Below the pieces are notes generated by a model, which was given only the letters and a program-made list of their open reading frames with translations, was not told the DNA's origin and made no database searches. Shown one piece after another: positions 1-11,000 of a DNA stretch of 64,000 bases. The DNA comes from Sorghum bicolor (Eukaryota > Streptophyta > Magnoliopsida > Poales > Poaceae), in the NCBI RefSeq assembly GCF_000003195.3, contig NC_012872.2, positions 50,945,695 through 51,009,694 on the forward strand, read 5' to 3'. Every line of letters starts with the position of its first letter. Position 1 is the first letter of the stretch. A program made the position numbers and the translations under genes.

Positions 1-101
1 GGAGTTTTGCCGAGTGCTGTGTATGACAAGGTATAGGCGAAAAATAGAGAATCTTATTATCAAAAATTATAAGGTACTTACAAAAGAAAGTCATTAAAAC
101 T

Positions 102-3100
102 TTATGGATAGAAACGTCGCAGTTTGTCGATGTGCCAAGAGTTAGGTACTCGTGTTCCGTCTGGGTATGCCAATCTGTAAGACGTAGGTCGTGTGACCTC
201 GGTCACGACGAAGGGTCCTTCCCAGGGAGTGGATAACTTGTGCATTCCCTCCTGGCTTGTTTTCCATCGGAGCACTAGATCGCCGACCACGAAGGAACGG
301 TCCTTGACGTTCCTGTTGTAGTATCGCCTGACTGCCGCGAGATATTTTGCTGTTCGGAGACATGAAACTAAACGCTTTTCCTCCATGCAATTGATTTCGA
401 GTTCTCTGGCGTTGTCGGCGGTCGCCTGGTCGAAGTGCTCGATTCTGGGAGATCCGAAGTGTATGTCGGACGGCAAGACCGCCTCTGCACCGTACACCAT
501 GAAGTAGGGAGACACCCCTGTGTTTCGACTGGTCTGAGTTCGGAGGCCCCAGACCACTGCCGGCAATTCTTTCATCCATCGACCGGGTGCTCTGTCGTTC
601 TCGGTGTACAATCTTTTCTTTAGGGCGTCGACGATCATTCCGTTAGCACGTTCAACTTGACCGTTGGCACGTGGATGTGCCACTGACACATATTTTATGA
701 CTATGCCTCTGTCATCGCAGAAATCCCAAAAAGTGGTGCCAGTAAACTGAGTGCCCAGGTCGGTGATTATGCTGTTCGGGATGCCGAATCTGTGTATGAT
801 TTGATTGAGGAACTCCACAGCCTTCTCGGAGGTTGCCTTGACCAGGGGCATGTATTCAATCCACTTGGAGAACTTGTCGATTAACACGAAGACAAACTTG
901 AAGTTGCCCGGGGCTGGTTTAAATGGTCCGATCATGTCGAGCCCCCAGCAAGCAAAGGGCCAAGACGACGGGATGGTTTGAATTTCATGGGCAGGTACGT
1001 GGGTCCTCTTAGCGAAAAACTGACATCCTTCGCAATGTCGAACCAGTTTTTCTGCGTCGCTGACCGCGGTTGGCCAATAAAAACCTGCTCGGAAAGCCTT
1101 TCCGACCAGCGTTCTAGATGCGGCGTGGTTGCCGCAGGATCCGGCGTGTATGTCCTCCAAGAGCTTGATACCATCGTCTTGGGGTATGCACTTGAGCAGT
1201 ACCTCGGAGCTTGCGTTTTTCCGCATGAGTTTTCCGTCAACCAGGATGTAGTTCTTTGATCGTCGGATGAGACGCTCGTTCTCTGTTTTGTCTTGAAAAC
1301 CTGTCCCGTCCGAGATGTATTTGATGAACGGGATACGCCAGTCACGCCCACCGGTTGTCGGAGTGGCGTCATCTATGAGCATTGCCTCGGTGGGTTGCTT
1401 GTCGACCAGGGGGGAACTTACGCTCGGCTCATGGATGTCCTGGACGAAAATACCCCGCGGGATTTGGGCCCGAGACGAGCCTAACTTTGACAACGCATCT
1501 GCTGCTTGGTTCTTATCCCGGACCACGTGGATGTACTCTATGCCATAGAAGTTAGTTTCCCATCTGCGAATTTCTTTGCAGTAGAGATCCATCTTCTCGT
1601 GGGTTGCGTCCCACTCTTTGTTGAGCTGGTTGATGACCAAAGCGGAGTCGCCGTGGACATAGAGGCGCTTGACCCCCAGTTCGACGGCTAGTCGTACGCC
1701 ATGTAAGCAAGCTTCATATTCGGCGACATTGTTTGACGCCGGAAAAAGGATCCGAAGGACGTAGCGGAGTTTGTCCTTGTTTGGTGATACGAACAATATC
1801 CCAGCGCCTGCACCGTTGATGTTCAAGGACCCATCAAAGAACATTGACCAGTGGTCTGAGACATCTGGAACGGAAGGTTCGTTGAGATCCGTCCATTCGG
1901 CAATGAAATCGACCAGGGCTTGAGACTTGACAGTGGTGCGACTCTGGAACTCTAGGGAAAATGGACATAATTCCATTGCCCATTTCACGATTCTGCCATT
2001 GGCGTCTTTATTGCGCAGGATGTCCCCGAGAGGAAAGCTGGTTGTCACTAGGACTCGATGGCCGTCGAAGTAGTGCTTCAGCTTTCTGGACGTTATCAGG
2101 ATGGCGTATATAAGCTTCTGTATTTGTGGGTACCTGGCCTTGGATTCGTTTAAAACTTCACTTATGAAGTAAACGGGTCTCTGGACCTTGAAGACGTGAC
2201 CTGGTTCATCTCGCTCGACCACTATTGCCGTGGAAACAACCCTGTCGGTTGCAGCAATGTAAAGGAGCAGGTCTTCATTGGGCTGAGGCGCTGTGAGGAC
2301 AGGCGGTGAAGTGAGGAAGGTCTTAAGCTGAGTGAACGCAGCGTCGGCTTCTTCTGTCCAGGAGAATTTTTCTGATGCTTTCAATAGTTTGAAAAAAGGG
2401 AGGCCTTTTTCTCCCAGCCTTGAGATGAAACGACTGAGGGCGGCCATGCATCCGGTTAGCTTCTGAATATCCTTGACGTTCTTCGGTGGTCGCATGTCGA
2501 GTACGGCTTTGACTTTTGAAGGGTTTGGTCGTATGCCGTCGCAACTGACGACGTTGCCGAGCAGTAGACCGGAAGGGACGCCGAAAATGCATTTCTTGGG
2601 GTTGAGCTTCCACTTGTACCTATTGAGTGCCTTGAAGGTTCGGTCTAAGTTGTCGATTAGGGTGCTCGCGTCCCTTGTTTTTACGACCACGTCGTCCACA
2701 TAGGCCTCGACGAGGTCATCGCGAATCTCGTCGTGGAGGCATTGCTGGATGGCCCTTTGATAAGTGGCCCCGGCGTTTTTAAGTCCGAAAGACATGGTAG
2801 TGTAACAGTATGCGCCGAAGGGCGTGATGAAGGATGTTTTGATCTGATCGTCTTCCTTTAACGAGATCTGGTGATAACCAGAGTAGCAATCTAGAAAGGA
2901 GAGGAGTTCGCATCCGGCCGTTGAGTCGACCACCTCGTCAATGCGAGGAAGACCAAAAGGATCTTTAGGACAGTGTTTGTTGAGATCGGTGTAATCAACG
3001 CACATTCTCCATTCATTATTCTTTTTGCGTACAAGAACCGGATTGGCGAGCCAATCGGGATGATACACCTCTTTTATGAATCCGGCTGCTAGAAGCCGTG

Positions 3101-3254
3101 TTATTTCTGTCCTAATGGCCTCCTTTTTGTCACGAGCGAACCGTCGCAGTTTTTGCTTGATTGGTCTTGCGGTCTTCGAGACGTTTAAGGAGTGCTCGAT
3201 CAGGTTTCGTGGGACACCGGGCATGTCTGCGGGTTTCCATGCGAAAACGCTCAC
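102..3254 (-). CDS. pol: Element A pol: reverse transcriptase, dual RNase H, integrase
   Basis: This 1050-residue reading frame is open upstream to 3287, where a TAG separates it from gag in the same frame. The RT domain spans about residues 60-240 and has the active site Tyr-Val-Asp-Asp near residue 185. A degenerate RNase H/connection follows at about 300-420. A second RNase H (about 455-590) begins with Phe-Phe-Asp-Gly-Ser and ends with an Asp-Ala-Leu-Ser motif, the arrangement typical of Tat elements. Integrase follows: an HHCC zinc domain with the cysteine pair in a Cys-Glu-Gly-Cys motif, then a DDE core with Asp-Met-Ile-Gly-Pro and a final Glu in Gln-Val-Glu-Arg. Copy A keeps the full C-terminus that copy C has lost. 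The protein would copy the element's RNA into DNA and insert it. Confidence 0.93.
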   Translation of the reverse strand: MSVFAWKPADMPGVPRNLIEHSLNVSKTARPIKQKLRRFARDKKEAIRTEITRLLAAGFIKEVYHPDWLANPVLVRKKNNEWRMCVDYTDLNKHCPKDPFGLPRIDEVVDSTAGCELLSFLDCYSGYHQISLKEDDQIKTSFITPFGAYCYTTMSFGLKNAGATYQRAIQQCLHDEIRDDLVEAYVDDVVVKTRDASTLIDNLDRTFKALNRYKWKLNPKKCIFGVPSGLLLGNVVSCDGIRPNPSKVKAVLDMRPPKNVKDIQKLTGCMAALSRFISRLGEKGLPFFKLLKASEKFSWTEEADAAFTQLKTFLTSPPVLTAPQPNEDLLLYIAATDRVVSTAIVVERDEPGHVFKVQRPVYFISEVLNESKARYPQIQKLIYAILITSRKLKHYFDGHRVLVTTSFPLGDILRNKDANGRIVKWAMELCPFSLEFQSRTTVKSQALVDFIAEWTDLNEPSVPDVSDHWSMFFDGSLNINGAGAGILFVSPNKDKLRYVLRILFPASNNVAEYEACLHGVRLAVELGVKRLYVHGDSALVINQLNKEWDATHEKMDLYCKEIRRWETNFYGIEYIHVVRDKNQAADALSKLGSSRAQIPRGIFVQDIHEPSVSSPLVDKQPTEAMLIDDATPTTGGRDWRIPFIKYISDGTGFQDKTENERLIRRSKNYILVDGKLMRKNASSEVLLKCIPQDDGIKLLEDIHAGSCGNHAASRTLVGKAFRAGFYWPTAVSDAEKLVRHCEGCQFFAKRTHVPAHEIQTIPSSWPFACWGLDMIGPFKPAPGNFKFVFVLIDKFSKWIEYMPLVKATSEKAVEFLNQIIHRFGIPNSIITDLGTQFTGTTFWDFCDDRGIVIKYVSVAHPRANGQVERANGMIVDALKKRLYTENDRAPGRWMKELPAVVWGLRTQTSRNTGVSPYFMVYGAEAVLPSDIHFGSPRIEHFDQATADNARELEINCMEEKRLVSCLRTAKYLAAVRRYYNRNVKDRSFVVGDLVLRWKTSQEGMHKLSTPWEGPFVVTEVTRPTSYRLAYPDGTRVPNSWHIDKLRRFYP

Positions 3255-3404
3255 GTTGTCCCTTAGAAACCTGACGAGCGCGTCTTCCTATTTTGGATCC
3301 AGGTTAGCCCCGATGAGGGCTGTCTTCTCCGGGTTGCCTTCGACCAGCTGCACTTCTTTGTACTCCTTGGATTTCGAATTCTTTCTGGATGTCTCCTGCT
3401 CAGG

Positions 3405-5720
3405 TTATCGGAGCTGGTCGGGAGGCAGCTGTGCGGCTTGGCTTGCTGTTTCCGCCATGCGGATTGAGAGGTCAATTGCCTCGGTGATCTTGAAGCTTTC
3501 TTCTTCGCAGGTGTACGCCGTGTAGACGTTGCCTCTGACGGTTAGGACACCCTTATCCGTGGGCATCTTAAGCACTAGGTATGAGTAGTGCGGGACTGCC
3601 ATGAACTTTGTCAGCGATGGGCGGCCCAGTATGGCGTGGTAGGTCCCGTCGAAATCCGCGACTACGAAGTTGATGAACTCCGTCCGGAAGTGATCGGGTG
3701 TGCCGAATTGGACAGGCAATGTTATCTGTCCGAGGGGCACCGAACTTTGACCCGGCAAAACCCCCCAGAATTGGGCGTCGTAAGGTTTTAGTTGCGCCGG
3801 TGATATCTTTAGGGCGGGCAGGCTGTTGCGGAAGAGAATGTCGATGGAGCTTCCCCCGTCCACGAGCACGCGCTCGAATCTGATGCTATTGATGCAGGGA
3901 TCAAGAATCAGTGGGAAACGTCCCGGCTCTGGGATAGCGGCCCACTGGTCCTTCCTGCTGAACGAGATCTCCCTGTGGGACCACGCGGGAAATTTTGGAT
4001 CTGCGATCAGCCCGTCCGTGCTGTCTATGTTGAGGCAGGCTCTCTTTAACAGCTTTCTTTCTCGCTTGGACTCAGTGGAGACCTTGCCCCCGAAAATGGA
4101 GTGGACCACGTCGGTGGGGCTGACGTATTGGTGTCGGGGGTCCCTGTCTTGGTCCTCATCCTCATCTTCGTGGTCGTGCCCGTCGCGTTTGTTATTTTTC
4201 TTGGCGGAGTCCTCTTGGGCGGCCCGCCGTGTATAGATACTTTTGAGGACGCGACACTCTTCCATGGTATGGTTAGACTTCGGGTGTAGCTGGCACGGTC
4301 CCTTCAACGTTTTGTTGTAGTCGTCTTGGTAGTCCCGTCGTCCGTTGGGACGTTTGACCGTATTTACTTCGTGGTCGTATTCGCGAGGGCGCTTTCCTCT
4401 GAAGTCGTCGCGGCTGTCGCGCCGCCGATCCCAACCCTCTCGGTGATCGCGGTTGTCGGAGCGGCGGTGATTTCTGTTGTCGTAGCGACCACGACCGTCA
4501 TCCCGCCGAGAAGGCTGGTCGGGGCCTCTCGCGTCGTCTCGGATTAGTTTTTCTGCGTCATCAGCATCGGCGTAGTTTTTAGCCGTGGCGAGGAGCTCTG
4601 CTACCGTTGATGGGCGTTTACGCAGCAGCTTGTTCCTCAGCGCTTCATGGAAACGCAAGCCCTTGATAAAGGCTGATATGGCCTCGTCGTGAGAAATCTT
4701 CGGGATTTTGAGGCGCATATCCGAGAATCGTCGGATGTAATCGCGCAGAGGTTCATTCTTCTTGTCTCTTATCCTTTCAAGGTCATACTTGTTCCCGGGC
4801 TGCTCGCATGTGGCGATGAAGTTGTCGATGAAAGCCTGTCGTAGCTCTTCCCAAGATTCGAAGGAGTCCTCGGGCAAGCCGAGAAGCCACTGATGACCAG
4901 CCTGGTCGAGGACTACGGGGAAGTAGTTAGCCATGACGTGCTCATCTCCTGCCGCTGATCGGACGGCGATTTCATAAAGAGTGATCCAGTTCTCTGGATT
5001 TTCCTTGCCGTCGTATTTTTTAAGTTTTTCGAGCTTGAAATTGCGGGGCCACACGACCTGGCGGAGGTGCGAGGAGAACTGCCTTAGGCCCGGAGGACCG
5101 TGGGTCGCGTCGTACTCGATGCGGCGCAGGTTTTCGTGGACTGCTCTCTCTGCGGCGCGCCTGTTGATGCGATCCCGGGCATCTTTGGGAGGGATGTTGT
5201 GGCGGAGATCCCTGTGTTGATCTTCTTCTTCTTGGCCGCGTACACGGTTCTGCTGGCGGCGGCCATCGGCGTCCCGACCACCATCGTCGCGCCGTGAGTC
5301 CCCTCGACGGTTGTCGGGGGAGCGGCTGCGGCGGCGCCTGCTGGGTGAGGCCCGGCTGCGATTAGTCTGGTCGGAGGCGGCTTCCGTATAAGAGACGTCC
5401 TGGACTCTCTTGAGCAGAGTGGCTGTCTGTCCCATTGCGGCGATCAGGTGTGCTCGGATACTGGTTCGGACTCCCTGGCATTCGGGGGTGTCAGGAAGCC
5501 GATCCAGGTTGGCCATGGCGACAGCCACGTTGGCGCTTGGCGTTTTGTAGACCGGCTGGTCCCCGACCATGTCAAAGGCATCGTTGAGGTTACTTGGTGG
5601 CATCTGTTGTTGCTCGTCCGCACGCCGTCGGGCGCGATCGGCGTTACGCTGTTCGCGGAGTTGCCTCTGGTCATCTGTTTCTCCGTCAACGGCCGGCTCG
5701 TCGGCGCTGACATTGAACAC
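3405..5720 (-). CDS. gag: Element A gag-protease, main frame, truncated by a nonsense codon
   Basis: The frame opens upstream of a GTG at 5720 and is in the -1 frame relative to the N-terminal gag ORF (5444-6430). It holds an Arg-rich linker, a Retrotrans_gag capsid-like domain (about residues 230-390), a second Arg/Asp-rich stretch, a knuckle of the form C-x2-H-x4-H-x4-C (Cys-Gln-Leu-His onward), and an aspartic protease with Asp-Gly-Gly-Ser-Ser near residue 645. Asp-Gly-Gly replaces the usual Asp-Ser/Thr-Gly, which I recall as common in Tat elements. Compared with copy C it stops 39 codons early: a Leu codon (TTA) has become TAA at 3405-3407. The normal gag end would be the TAG at 3288-3290. 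Confidence 0.9.
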   Translation of the reverse strand: MFNVSADEPAVDGETDDQRQLREQRNADRARRRADEQQQMPPSNLNDAFDMVGDQPVYKTPSANVAVAMANLDRLPDTPECQGVRTSIRAHLIAAMGQTATLLKRVQDVSYTEAASDQTNRSRASPSRRRRSRSPDNRRGDSRRDDGGRDADGRRQQNRVRGQEEEDQHRDLRHNIPPKDARDRINRRAAERAVHENLRRIEYDATHGPPGLRQFSSHLRQVVWPRNFKLEKLKKYDGKENPENWITLYEIAVRSAAGDEHVMANYFPVVLDQAGHQWLLGLPEDSFESWEELRQAFIDNFIATCEQPGNKYDLERIRDKKNEPLRDYIRRFSDMRLKIPKISHDEAISAFIKGLRFHEALRNKLLRKRPSTVAELLATAKNYADADDAEKLIRDDARGPDQPSRRDDGRGRYDNRNHRRSDNRDHREGWDRRRDSRDDFRGKRPREYDHEVNTVKRPNGRRDYQDDYNKTLKGPCQLHPKSNHTMEECRVLKSIYTRRAAQEDSAKKNNKRDGHDHEDEDEDQDRDPRHQYVSPTDVVHSIFGGKVSTESKRERKLLKRACLNIDSTDGLIADPKFPAWSHREISFSRKDQWAAIPEPGRFPLILDPCINSIRFERVLVDGGSSIDILFRNSLPALKISPAQLKPYDAQFWGVLPGQSSVPLGQITLPVQFGTPDHFRTEFINFVVADFDGTYHAILGRPSLTKFMAVPHYSYLVLKMPTDKGVLTVRGNVYTAYTCEEESFKITEAIDLSIRMAETASQAAQLPPDQLR

Positions 5721-6430
5721 GATATCCCCTCGCCGGGGGGGAATATCGGGAATCGGTCGAAACCCGGAGGGTGTGAAGGAAAATCCAGGTCGTAGCCCTC
5801 GTCTTCGGTGTTTATAACCTCGGTGGGGACGGAGCCGGTGCTTGAGTTAGTGCTGGAAACCTGGCCGTCGCGTAGCTCTCGGATTGTCACCATGTTGACA
5901 TGGTGACGATTGTTCCTTGTCGGCGACCAGCCCGCTTTGCTGAAAACGGATTGAACATGCTGTGAGTAAACAGAGGCCGAGTTATTCAGGCCGCAAGGAT
6001 GGTCTCCCTTTTTGAGCTCGACGGATCGTCCTGAGGGGGTTGAGGTTATCGTCAGGGACGTTCCCAGCCGTTCGTGTGTGGTGACACGAGTTGGCCGGCG
6101 GGATTTCGAAAAATCCGCTCGAGTGGCTTGGTCGGGCCGGCGCAGAACTCCATCTATTAGTTGGGAGACTTCGAGCAGCTTGGAGTCGGCGCGATCGAGC
6201 GCTTGGAGGAGGTCCGAGCAGTCGATCTCCTTTCCCTTGTAGAGTGGGAACGGTGGTCGGGAGCTTGGTGCCGTCATGCGTGTGGTCGGAGACGGCGTGA
6301 TCTCAGATTGGATCTGGATCTCTTTCGGAACCGTGGTCGGGAAGCCGCCGCTGCACGTCGTCCACGTGATCTGGCCGACGGTGAACGTGAGGCCTTCGGG
6401 CACGGTCGCGGAAGCTGGGATCGTGACCAT
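5444..6430 (-). CDS. Element A gag N-terminal ORF (frame 0 before a C7 run)
   Basis: An ORF starts just inside the primer binding site; its first ATG is at 6428-6430. It reads through a leader with a Pro-Phe-Pro-Leu-Tyr-Lys-Gly motif and an acidic Leu-rich helix (Asp-Leu-Leu-Gln-Ala-Leu-Asp), up to a run of seven C on the coding strand (plus 5735-5741). After that run the gag-like sequence continues in the -1 frame, while this frame stays open without Gag-like character until 5444. It is either the true Gag N-terminus joined by frameshifting, or a short leader protein. The same arrangement is present in copy C. The start codon is uncertain. Confidence 0.6.
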   Translation of the reverse strand: MVTIPASATVPEGLTFTVGQITWTTCSGGFPTTVPKEIQIQSEITPSPTTRMTAPSSRPPFPLYKGKEIDCSDLLQALDRADSKLLEVSQLIDGVLRRPDQATRADFSKSRRPTRVTTHERLGTSLTITSTPSGRSVELKKGDHPCGLNNSASVYSQHVQSVFSKAGWSPTRNNRHHVNMVTIRELRDGQVSSTNSSTGSVPTEVINTEDEGYDLDFPSHPPGFDRFPIFPPGEGISCSMSAPTSRPLTEKQMTRGNSANSVTPIAPDGVRTSNNRCHQVTSTMPLTWSGTSRSTKRQAPTWLSPWPTWIGFLTPPNARESEPVSEHT

Positions 6431-6459
6431 CTTGTTCGCCGGAAAAGTTGCACGCACAC

Positions 6460-6477
6460 CCCCTACCTGGCGCGCCA
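6460..6477 (-). other. Element A primer binding site
   Basis: Directly inside the 5' LTR, after one base, the minus strand reads TGGCGCGCCAGGTAGGGG. It starts with TGG as expected for pairing to a tRNA 3' CCA end. The cognate tRNA was not identified. Confidence 0.7.
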
Positions 6478-6478
6478 C

Positions 6479-6937
6479 TGTCGACGAAAGCTAGTCGGCA
6501 GTCTACCTTGGGGTATACCCTCGGTAGTAGTTTATCGGTAGACGGTGCGCAAACTACGAACTCGATGGTGACGCAAGACACGGACAAGCTTTTTATCCAG
6601 GTTCGGCCGCCGAGTTGGCGTAATACCTACATCCTGCGTCTGGTTGTATTGGATTGTGTTGAGAGAATATCCTGTCCTAGGGGGGTCCCTTGCCCCTCCT
6701 TATATAGTCTGGAGGGCAGGGTTACAGATCTAGAAACTAATCCTAGTCGGTTACAATTGCCATAGATAATTCGATATCATTTCCTATTCTAACCGACTAG
6801 AATCCTGCTTGATCTCCACGTCTTGTTTCCTTGCGCGAAACTCGGCTTGTCGGATCAAGCCTTGAACTCGTCTCGTAGTGGGCCAAGCTTCCTGGCTGAA
6901 GTCTAGCCGTAAGGGTATAGGGGTTTATACCCCCACA
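6479..6937 (-). repeat. Element A 5' LTR (459 bp)
   Basis: The plus-strand ends are TGTCGACG and CCCCCACA, so the LTR has TG...CA termini. It differs from the element C LTRs at about four positions (for example ATACCCTCGG against ATACCCACGG near 6530). On the minus strand it carries the TATA-like motif CTATATAAGG, a likely promoter. Confidence 0.95.
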
Positions 6938-7073
6938 CCCTCCAGCCGCCGAGCTCCTGATTGTGCAGGAATCCAATTCCGACGAGGTCGTTGAGGGACC
7001 TCGTGCTGCTCCAAGACTTTTTCCACTCCTTGGCCATCATCTCGGCCCTCTTCTTTGAGTCGCTCTTCGCCAT
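6938..7073 (-). pseudogene. Element X antisense gene, first 45 codons, cut by element A
   Basis: The minus strand from ATG at 7071-7073 reads Met-Ala-Lys-Ser-Asp-Ser-Lys-Lys-Arg and aligns with the start of the element C antisense gene (27769). It continues in frame to Gly-Gly-Trp-Arg and is then broken by the element A LTR. The rest of the gene should lie beyond the other end of A, outside the window. Family: putative gypsy type transposon (Transposase_28-like), by comparison with copy C. Confidence 0.8.
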
Positions 7074-7202
7074 TGACGTAGCACGAAGAGCTTTGAACTA
7101 GGTATTGAGGATGCTGAGGATGGCGAAGGCAGGAGGCAGTAGTAGCAAAGGAAGGAGGCTGTTATGCAACCGTTGGGTAAAAAATATGGACGCAACATCG
7201 AG

Positions 7203-7257
7203 CCTTTTATAATAAGCAAACCCACCTTTCCCACTTCCCGCATTTTGGGGAAGTGGG
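7203..7257 (-). promoter_or_regulatory. Promoter-like region of the element X antisense gene: palindrome plus TATA
   Basis: On the minus strand an inverted repeat (arms CCCACTTCCC, 7230-7239 and 7248-7257) is followed about 20 bases later by a TATA box (TATAAAAGG, 7203-7211), roughly 130 bases before the ATG at 7073. The same order is found in element C (27604-27657). Promoter activity is inferred from position and conservation. Confidence 0.55.
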
Positions 7258-7499
7258 CGGATCTTGCGGCAGTTGTGGCGTTTCGGTTTTCAAGAATTAT
7301 CGTAGTTAATTTGGTGGCCTTTCTGAATGATTGATGGTTTCCTTTTCTTGGACCGCGTAAAGAGCGGCTGCACAGTTAGCAGGCGCCCCTTTTTATGCAA
7401 CAGACTGACAATATGGCAGGACGCTCCGTCACATCGCACATTAATACGGCGATACGATTTTTTTTTCAAAAGATAAGCATGATCTTCGGCTAAGACGAA

Positions 7500-7745
7500 C
7501 ATGATATGCTCGGGGACTGGTCGACCAGTTTGCCCAATCGAAAATCTAGAGACTGTACCGACCACTGAGCACGATATGCTTAGGGACTGGTCGACTAGTT
7601 TACCCAATCGACAATCTGGGGACTGTACCGACCACCGAGCACGATATGCTCAGGGACTGGTCGACCAGTTTGCCCAATCGACAATCTGGGGACTGTACCG
7701 ACCACCGAGCATGATATGCTCAGGGATTGGCCGACCAATTCCCCC
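7500..7745 (-). repeat. Element X tandem array, about 69-bp period, about 3.5 units
   Basis: Units begin near 7501, 7570, 7639 and 7708 and share ATATGCTCAGGGACTGG and GGGGACTGTACCGACCAC. The array lies upstream of the antisense gene and before the 3' LTR, the same place as the 70-bp array of element C (26780-27360), in inverted orientation. Both arrays share the core GGGGACTGGT. Confidence 0.85.
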
Positions 7746-8088
7746 GATCAGATTGGCCGTTTCCATTCAGTCACAAACAAGTGTGATGCGCCCTCGACTT
7801 AGAAAATCCAATTGCATAATGTCTAATCGAATAATTTTAACTATTTTGATCTTGCTACAAGGCTCATACTACATCTTCCAGCAAGCTCGGGGACTACATC
7901 GGTATGATGCATCTGGCGATGTATCTTAGCATCAGATTTTCTATGAAGACTTTTCTTTTTTGACCCTTGCACCACGTGCCTACGTCACCTACTACCAGAC
8001 TCGGGGACTAAGTGGGCACACTTCACCTTGCGGTAAATTTGCTACTTTTTGGTAGACTTTACTATGCAGAAAAGTAAAGTGGGCACAC

Positions 8089-8093
8089 TTCAT
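8089..8093. other. Target site duplication of element B, left copy (TTCAT)
   Basis: TTCAT precedes the TG of the left LTR and is repeated at 22288-22292 right after the right LTR. This fixes the borders of element B. Confidence 0.95.
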
Positions 8094-11000
8094 TGTAACA
8101 TCTCTGATGTTACGGTTACTAAAAACGGATCATGTCATCATAAGCATTGTAAAGCATAATTGTTAAAGCACATTAGTATGCATCAACTTAAAATAAGTTT
8201 ACTTTGATTGCTTGAGCTTAGGGAAGTAGAGTGTGCTTTTGTAGTGTGGTGTTGCTTGTGTGGTTGCTAAAACCCTAGGGTGGAAGTTTTCCGTTAAGCT
8301 AAAGGGGGAAAAACCCTGATTTCTGAATCCTAGATTTGTCCCCTTTTGCTTAAGTCAAAAACTAAGCAAAATTTGAGGTTGAGTTCAAAAGCAAAGTTGT
8401 AGCTCTTGGCAAGATGTACAACTTTGATGTTTTGAGTTTTTGAAGTTTCAATACAAAATTCAAAGTAATTTTGAAAATACAGATTTCCAGAAAGTGTCCC
8501 CTTTTCCAACTTAAATTCCCAATTCAAAATCCATTTGGAATTTTGAAAAGTGGTCAACATGAAAGTTGTAGAGCACAAAAAGTTGAGCAACTTTCATGTT
8601 GGGAGTTTTTCAAGTTGTTATATAAAATCAAAAGTAATTTTGGAAATTCTGTTTTGCCCCAATTCAAAAATTTGGAATTTCTTTGATTTGAGTTTGATTT
8701 TCAAACTGTTTGGCCAAATTCACCCTGTTACACTCAAAATCAGTTCTGGACTCTTAAATAGGTTTTGTAGCTTATAAAATTTGGCACAATTTTTGTTTTG
8801 GTGGAATTTGGACTTTAGTTCAACTTTGGCTGTTTTTCGCAAGGGGACAAAAGAGAGGAGATAAGGGAGAGCTACAGTGATCCAGGGGATCACGAGCTCG
8901 TCCACCCCGGTTGCAGGGCGGGCAGGCGCCGCCTCCGCGCGCGACGCCACGCAGCTGGCCACGCAGCTGCTTGCTGCTATGCTTCGCGCGGACGGCCTCA
9001 TCCACATCCCCTGTTCCGCCGCTTGGATAAAGCCTCGGACGGCCGGAGTGCTTCTTTTTCTTCCTTTGAACCTCACCGCCGACCACCACCATCCGCCGCC
9101 AAAATTCGTCCTCCTCGTTGCCTTTCCACGCGATTTGAGCACCCCAGCGACTCCGCCTTGAGCTCCGCCACCGGTTGCGCCCCCAAGCGCAAGCGCTAAC
9201 CCACCAGAGCCCTTTCCCGAGCCGCTCTTCTCCAGCTCCGGCCAAAGCGCCGCCGCAAGCATCCCACCGTGGCCAGCATCGCTCAAAGCCTCTCCGCGGC
9301 TGTTTGTTGCTCGGTTGAAGTCGTGGTGAGCCTCTGTCGCTTTTGCGCTACTCTCTTCGCGCTCTACTCAAGTGTAGTGGCCGGTGTTTGCCCGGCCGAG
9401 GTGGCCGTCCGCCGTGTCCGTGGTCGCGGGGGTTAGGGGAGAAGAAAGGGGGTGAGAAGGGTATCCAGAGGTGTGCCTAGGAATGGAGAACGCGACCAGC
9501 AGGTCACGGGAAGCAGAGGAGGCACGGATGGCTCGGTCGCGCCATTGATTCGGCCGGCCGGAGGTGGAAGACGGAGCTGACAGCGAGGGCCCGCTGTCAG
9601 CGACGTCCTGAGGGGAGGCGAGGGCGCGAACGCGCACAGCGCGGGTGCGGGCCGAGCACGTGTGGGCCGGCCTGCGGCCCAGTTTCCAGGCAGCCCGCTG
9701 CGCTGTGTTTTTTTTTTTCTTTTTCCTTTTTGATTAAAATTGCTTGATGTTTGAATTTATGTTATAAATTTTGTATTAATCCAAAAATGATGAAAATTTT
9801 TGTATAAACTCTTTAAAATATGTAGGATCCAAGAAAAATACTAGGTTCTGATTTCTAATAGTTTGCAAGGATACAAAAATTAGCCCTTTTAATTAGCAAA
9901 TAAAACTTGTATGAATTTTAATAATTTATTTGTATGTCCAAAAATCACCAAAAATTGTGGGGAGCCTCTAAATATTATTCCCTGGCTCCACACAAAATTT
10001 GGTGGCATTTGGGTATTGTTAGATTAGAATACTAATAAACCCTTATTTAATACTTAAATAATAATTCCAAAACCATTAAACAATAATTAATCAAGTTCTC
10101 ATGATTAGGGTTGAGTGATTTTGGGATTGTGTGATGACCTGAGGTCATTAACCCTAATGACCTCTGGCAGTTAATTATTGTTTAGCCTTAATGCTTAATT
10201 GCTGTCATTAGTAATTAATTAAGAATTAATTAAGGTAAATAGGTTTAATAATTACTTAATTTAAGATAATTATGAATTAAGTAAAGTCTTAGTTTACAGA
10301 TGCAACCTCTTGGGTAAAAATATTAAGTTATTAAACAACTTTATTTATTAATTGTTCTGCACTGCATTGGGAGGACAAATTGTACTTAATTCGGTCCATC
10401 TTGCATAATTGCCATACGCATATCATAAGCATTCATCATCTTGCGTATAGCGTCCGTGACCGAAGGAGCGCCCGTTGAACCGAACCCCGAGGTCGGTGCT
10501 CCGTTCGAGGAAGTCGGATCCGAGACTTGGGAAGTCTCCGAGGGTCCCTCTCTGCCCTGCAACCAAGGCAAGCCCCGGATGCATTAACCCCTCCTTGGAT
10601 GTTTTAAATCTTTTATCACTTATGAATTGAAAATGCTGCATTAGGTAGATGAGAATTGGGTTAACCTACTTGCTGCATTTACTACCTTGATATCTGTTAT
10701 CCTGTCCTTGACACCTGTTTATTTTAAAACTGCGTAGCGATGCTTAGCCCTGCTACTAGATAGGTTTTTAAACAGGAAAGTTTGAAGGGTTGTTGTGGGA
10801 TACACTTATGATCAATGATGTTTTAATTCGAGACCAGTCGGTGGACTTGCTCTAAGAATGGAGTCTTAAAGTAGTGTCTCCGACTGTGTCGATTAAGGAC
10901 CGTTCCGTTGATGGCCTGCTGGGTTGAGAATTTATAGTACTAGCCACTTGCCTACGGTAAGCCCAGTCCTGTGATCCCTCGACGCGAACAGCTACTCGCG

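Larger units (their letters stand above)
1..6937 (-). mobile_element. Element A: Ty3/gypsy Tat-lineage LTR retrotransposon, 5' LTR to pol end (partial)
   Basis: Reading on the minus strand, this element has a 5' LTR (6479-6937), a primer binding site, gag with protease, and pol. It runs off the left edge, so its antisense gene and 3' LTR are not seen. It matches element C (25863-38035) almost base for base. It is inserted in the antisense gene of element X, just after codons reading Gly-Gly-Trp-Arg. The 5-bp target copy on this side should be CCCTC (6938-6942). Tat lineage is supported by the second, archaeal-type RNase H domain in pol. Gag carries a private nonsense codon (see 3405-5720), so this copy cannot make full Gag-Pol. 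Confidence 0.93.
6938..8093 (+). mobile_element. Element X: 3' internal part of an older Tat element, left fragment
   Basis: This is the stretch between the antisense gene and the 3' LTR of a plus-strand Tat element. It is bounded by element A on the left and element B on the right. It carries the 5' end of the antisense gene (6938-7073, minus), its promoter-like region, a tandem array (7500-7745), and a segment with the repeated motif GTGGGCACACTTCA that has counterparts in element C near 26520-26610. It rejoins 22288-22967, where the polypurine tract and 3' LTR of X are found. The pol and 5' LTR of X lie outside the window. Confidence 0.85.

Noticed and set aside
142..1700. Overlapping ORFs of 60-150 residues on both strands over the Tat pol and gag
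   Set aside because: They are shadows of pol and gag, repeated identically in copies A and C.
8720..9286. 188-residue minus-strand ORF in the B LTR, and its copy at 18831-19397
   Set aside because: It is an effect of the GC-rich block; no recognisable domain, composition Gly/Ala/Arg/Ser-rich, and other frames are equally open.
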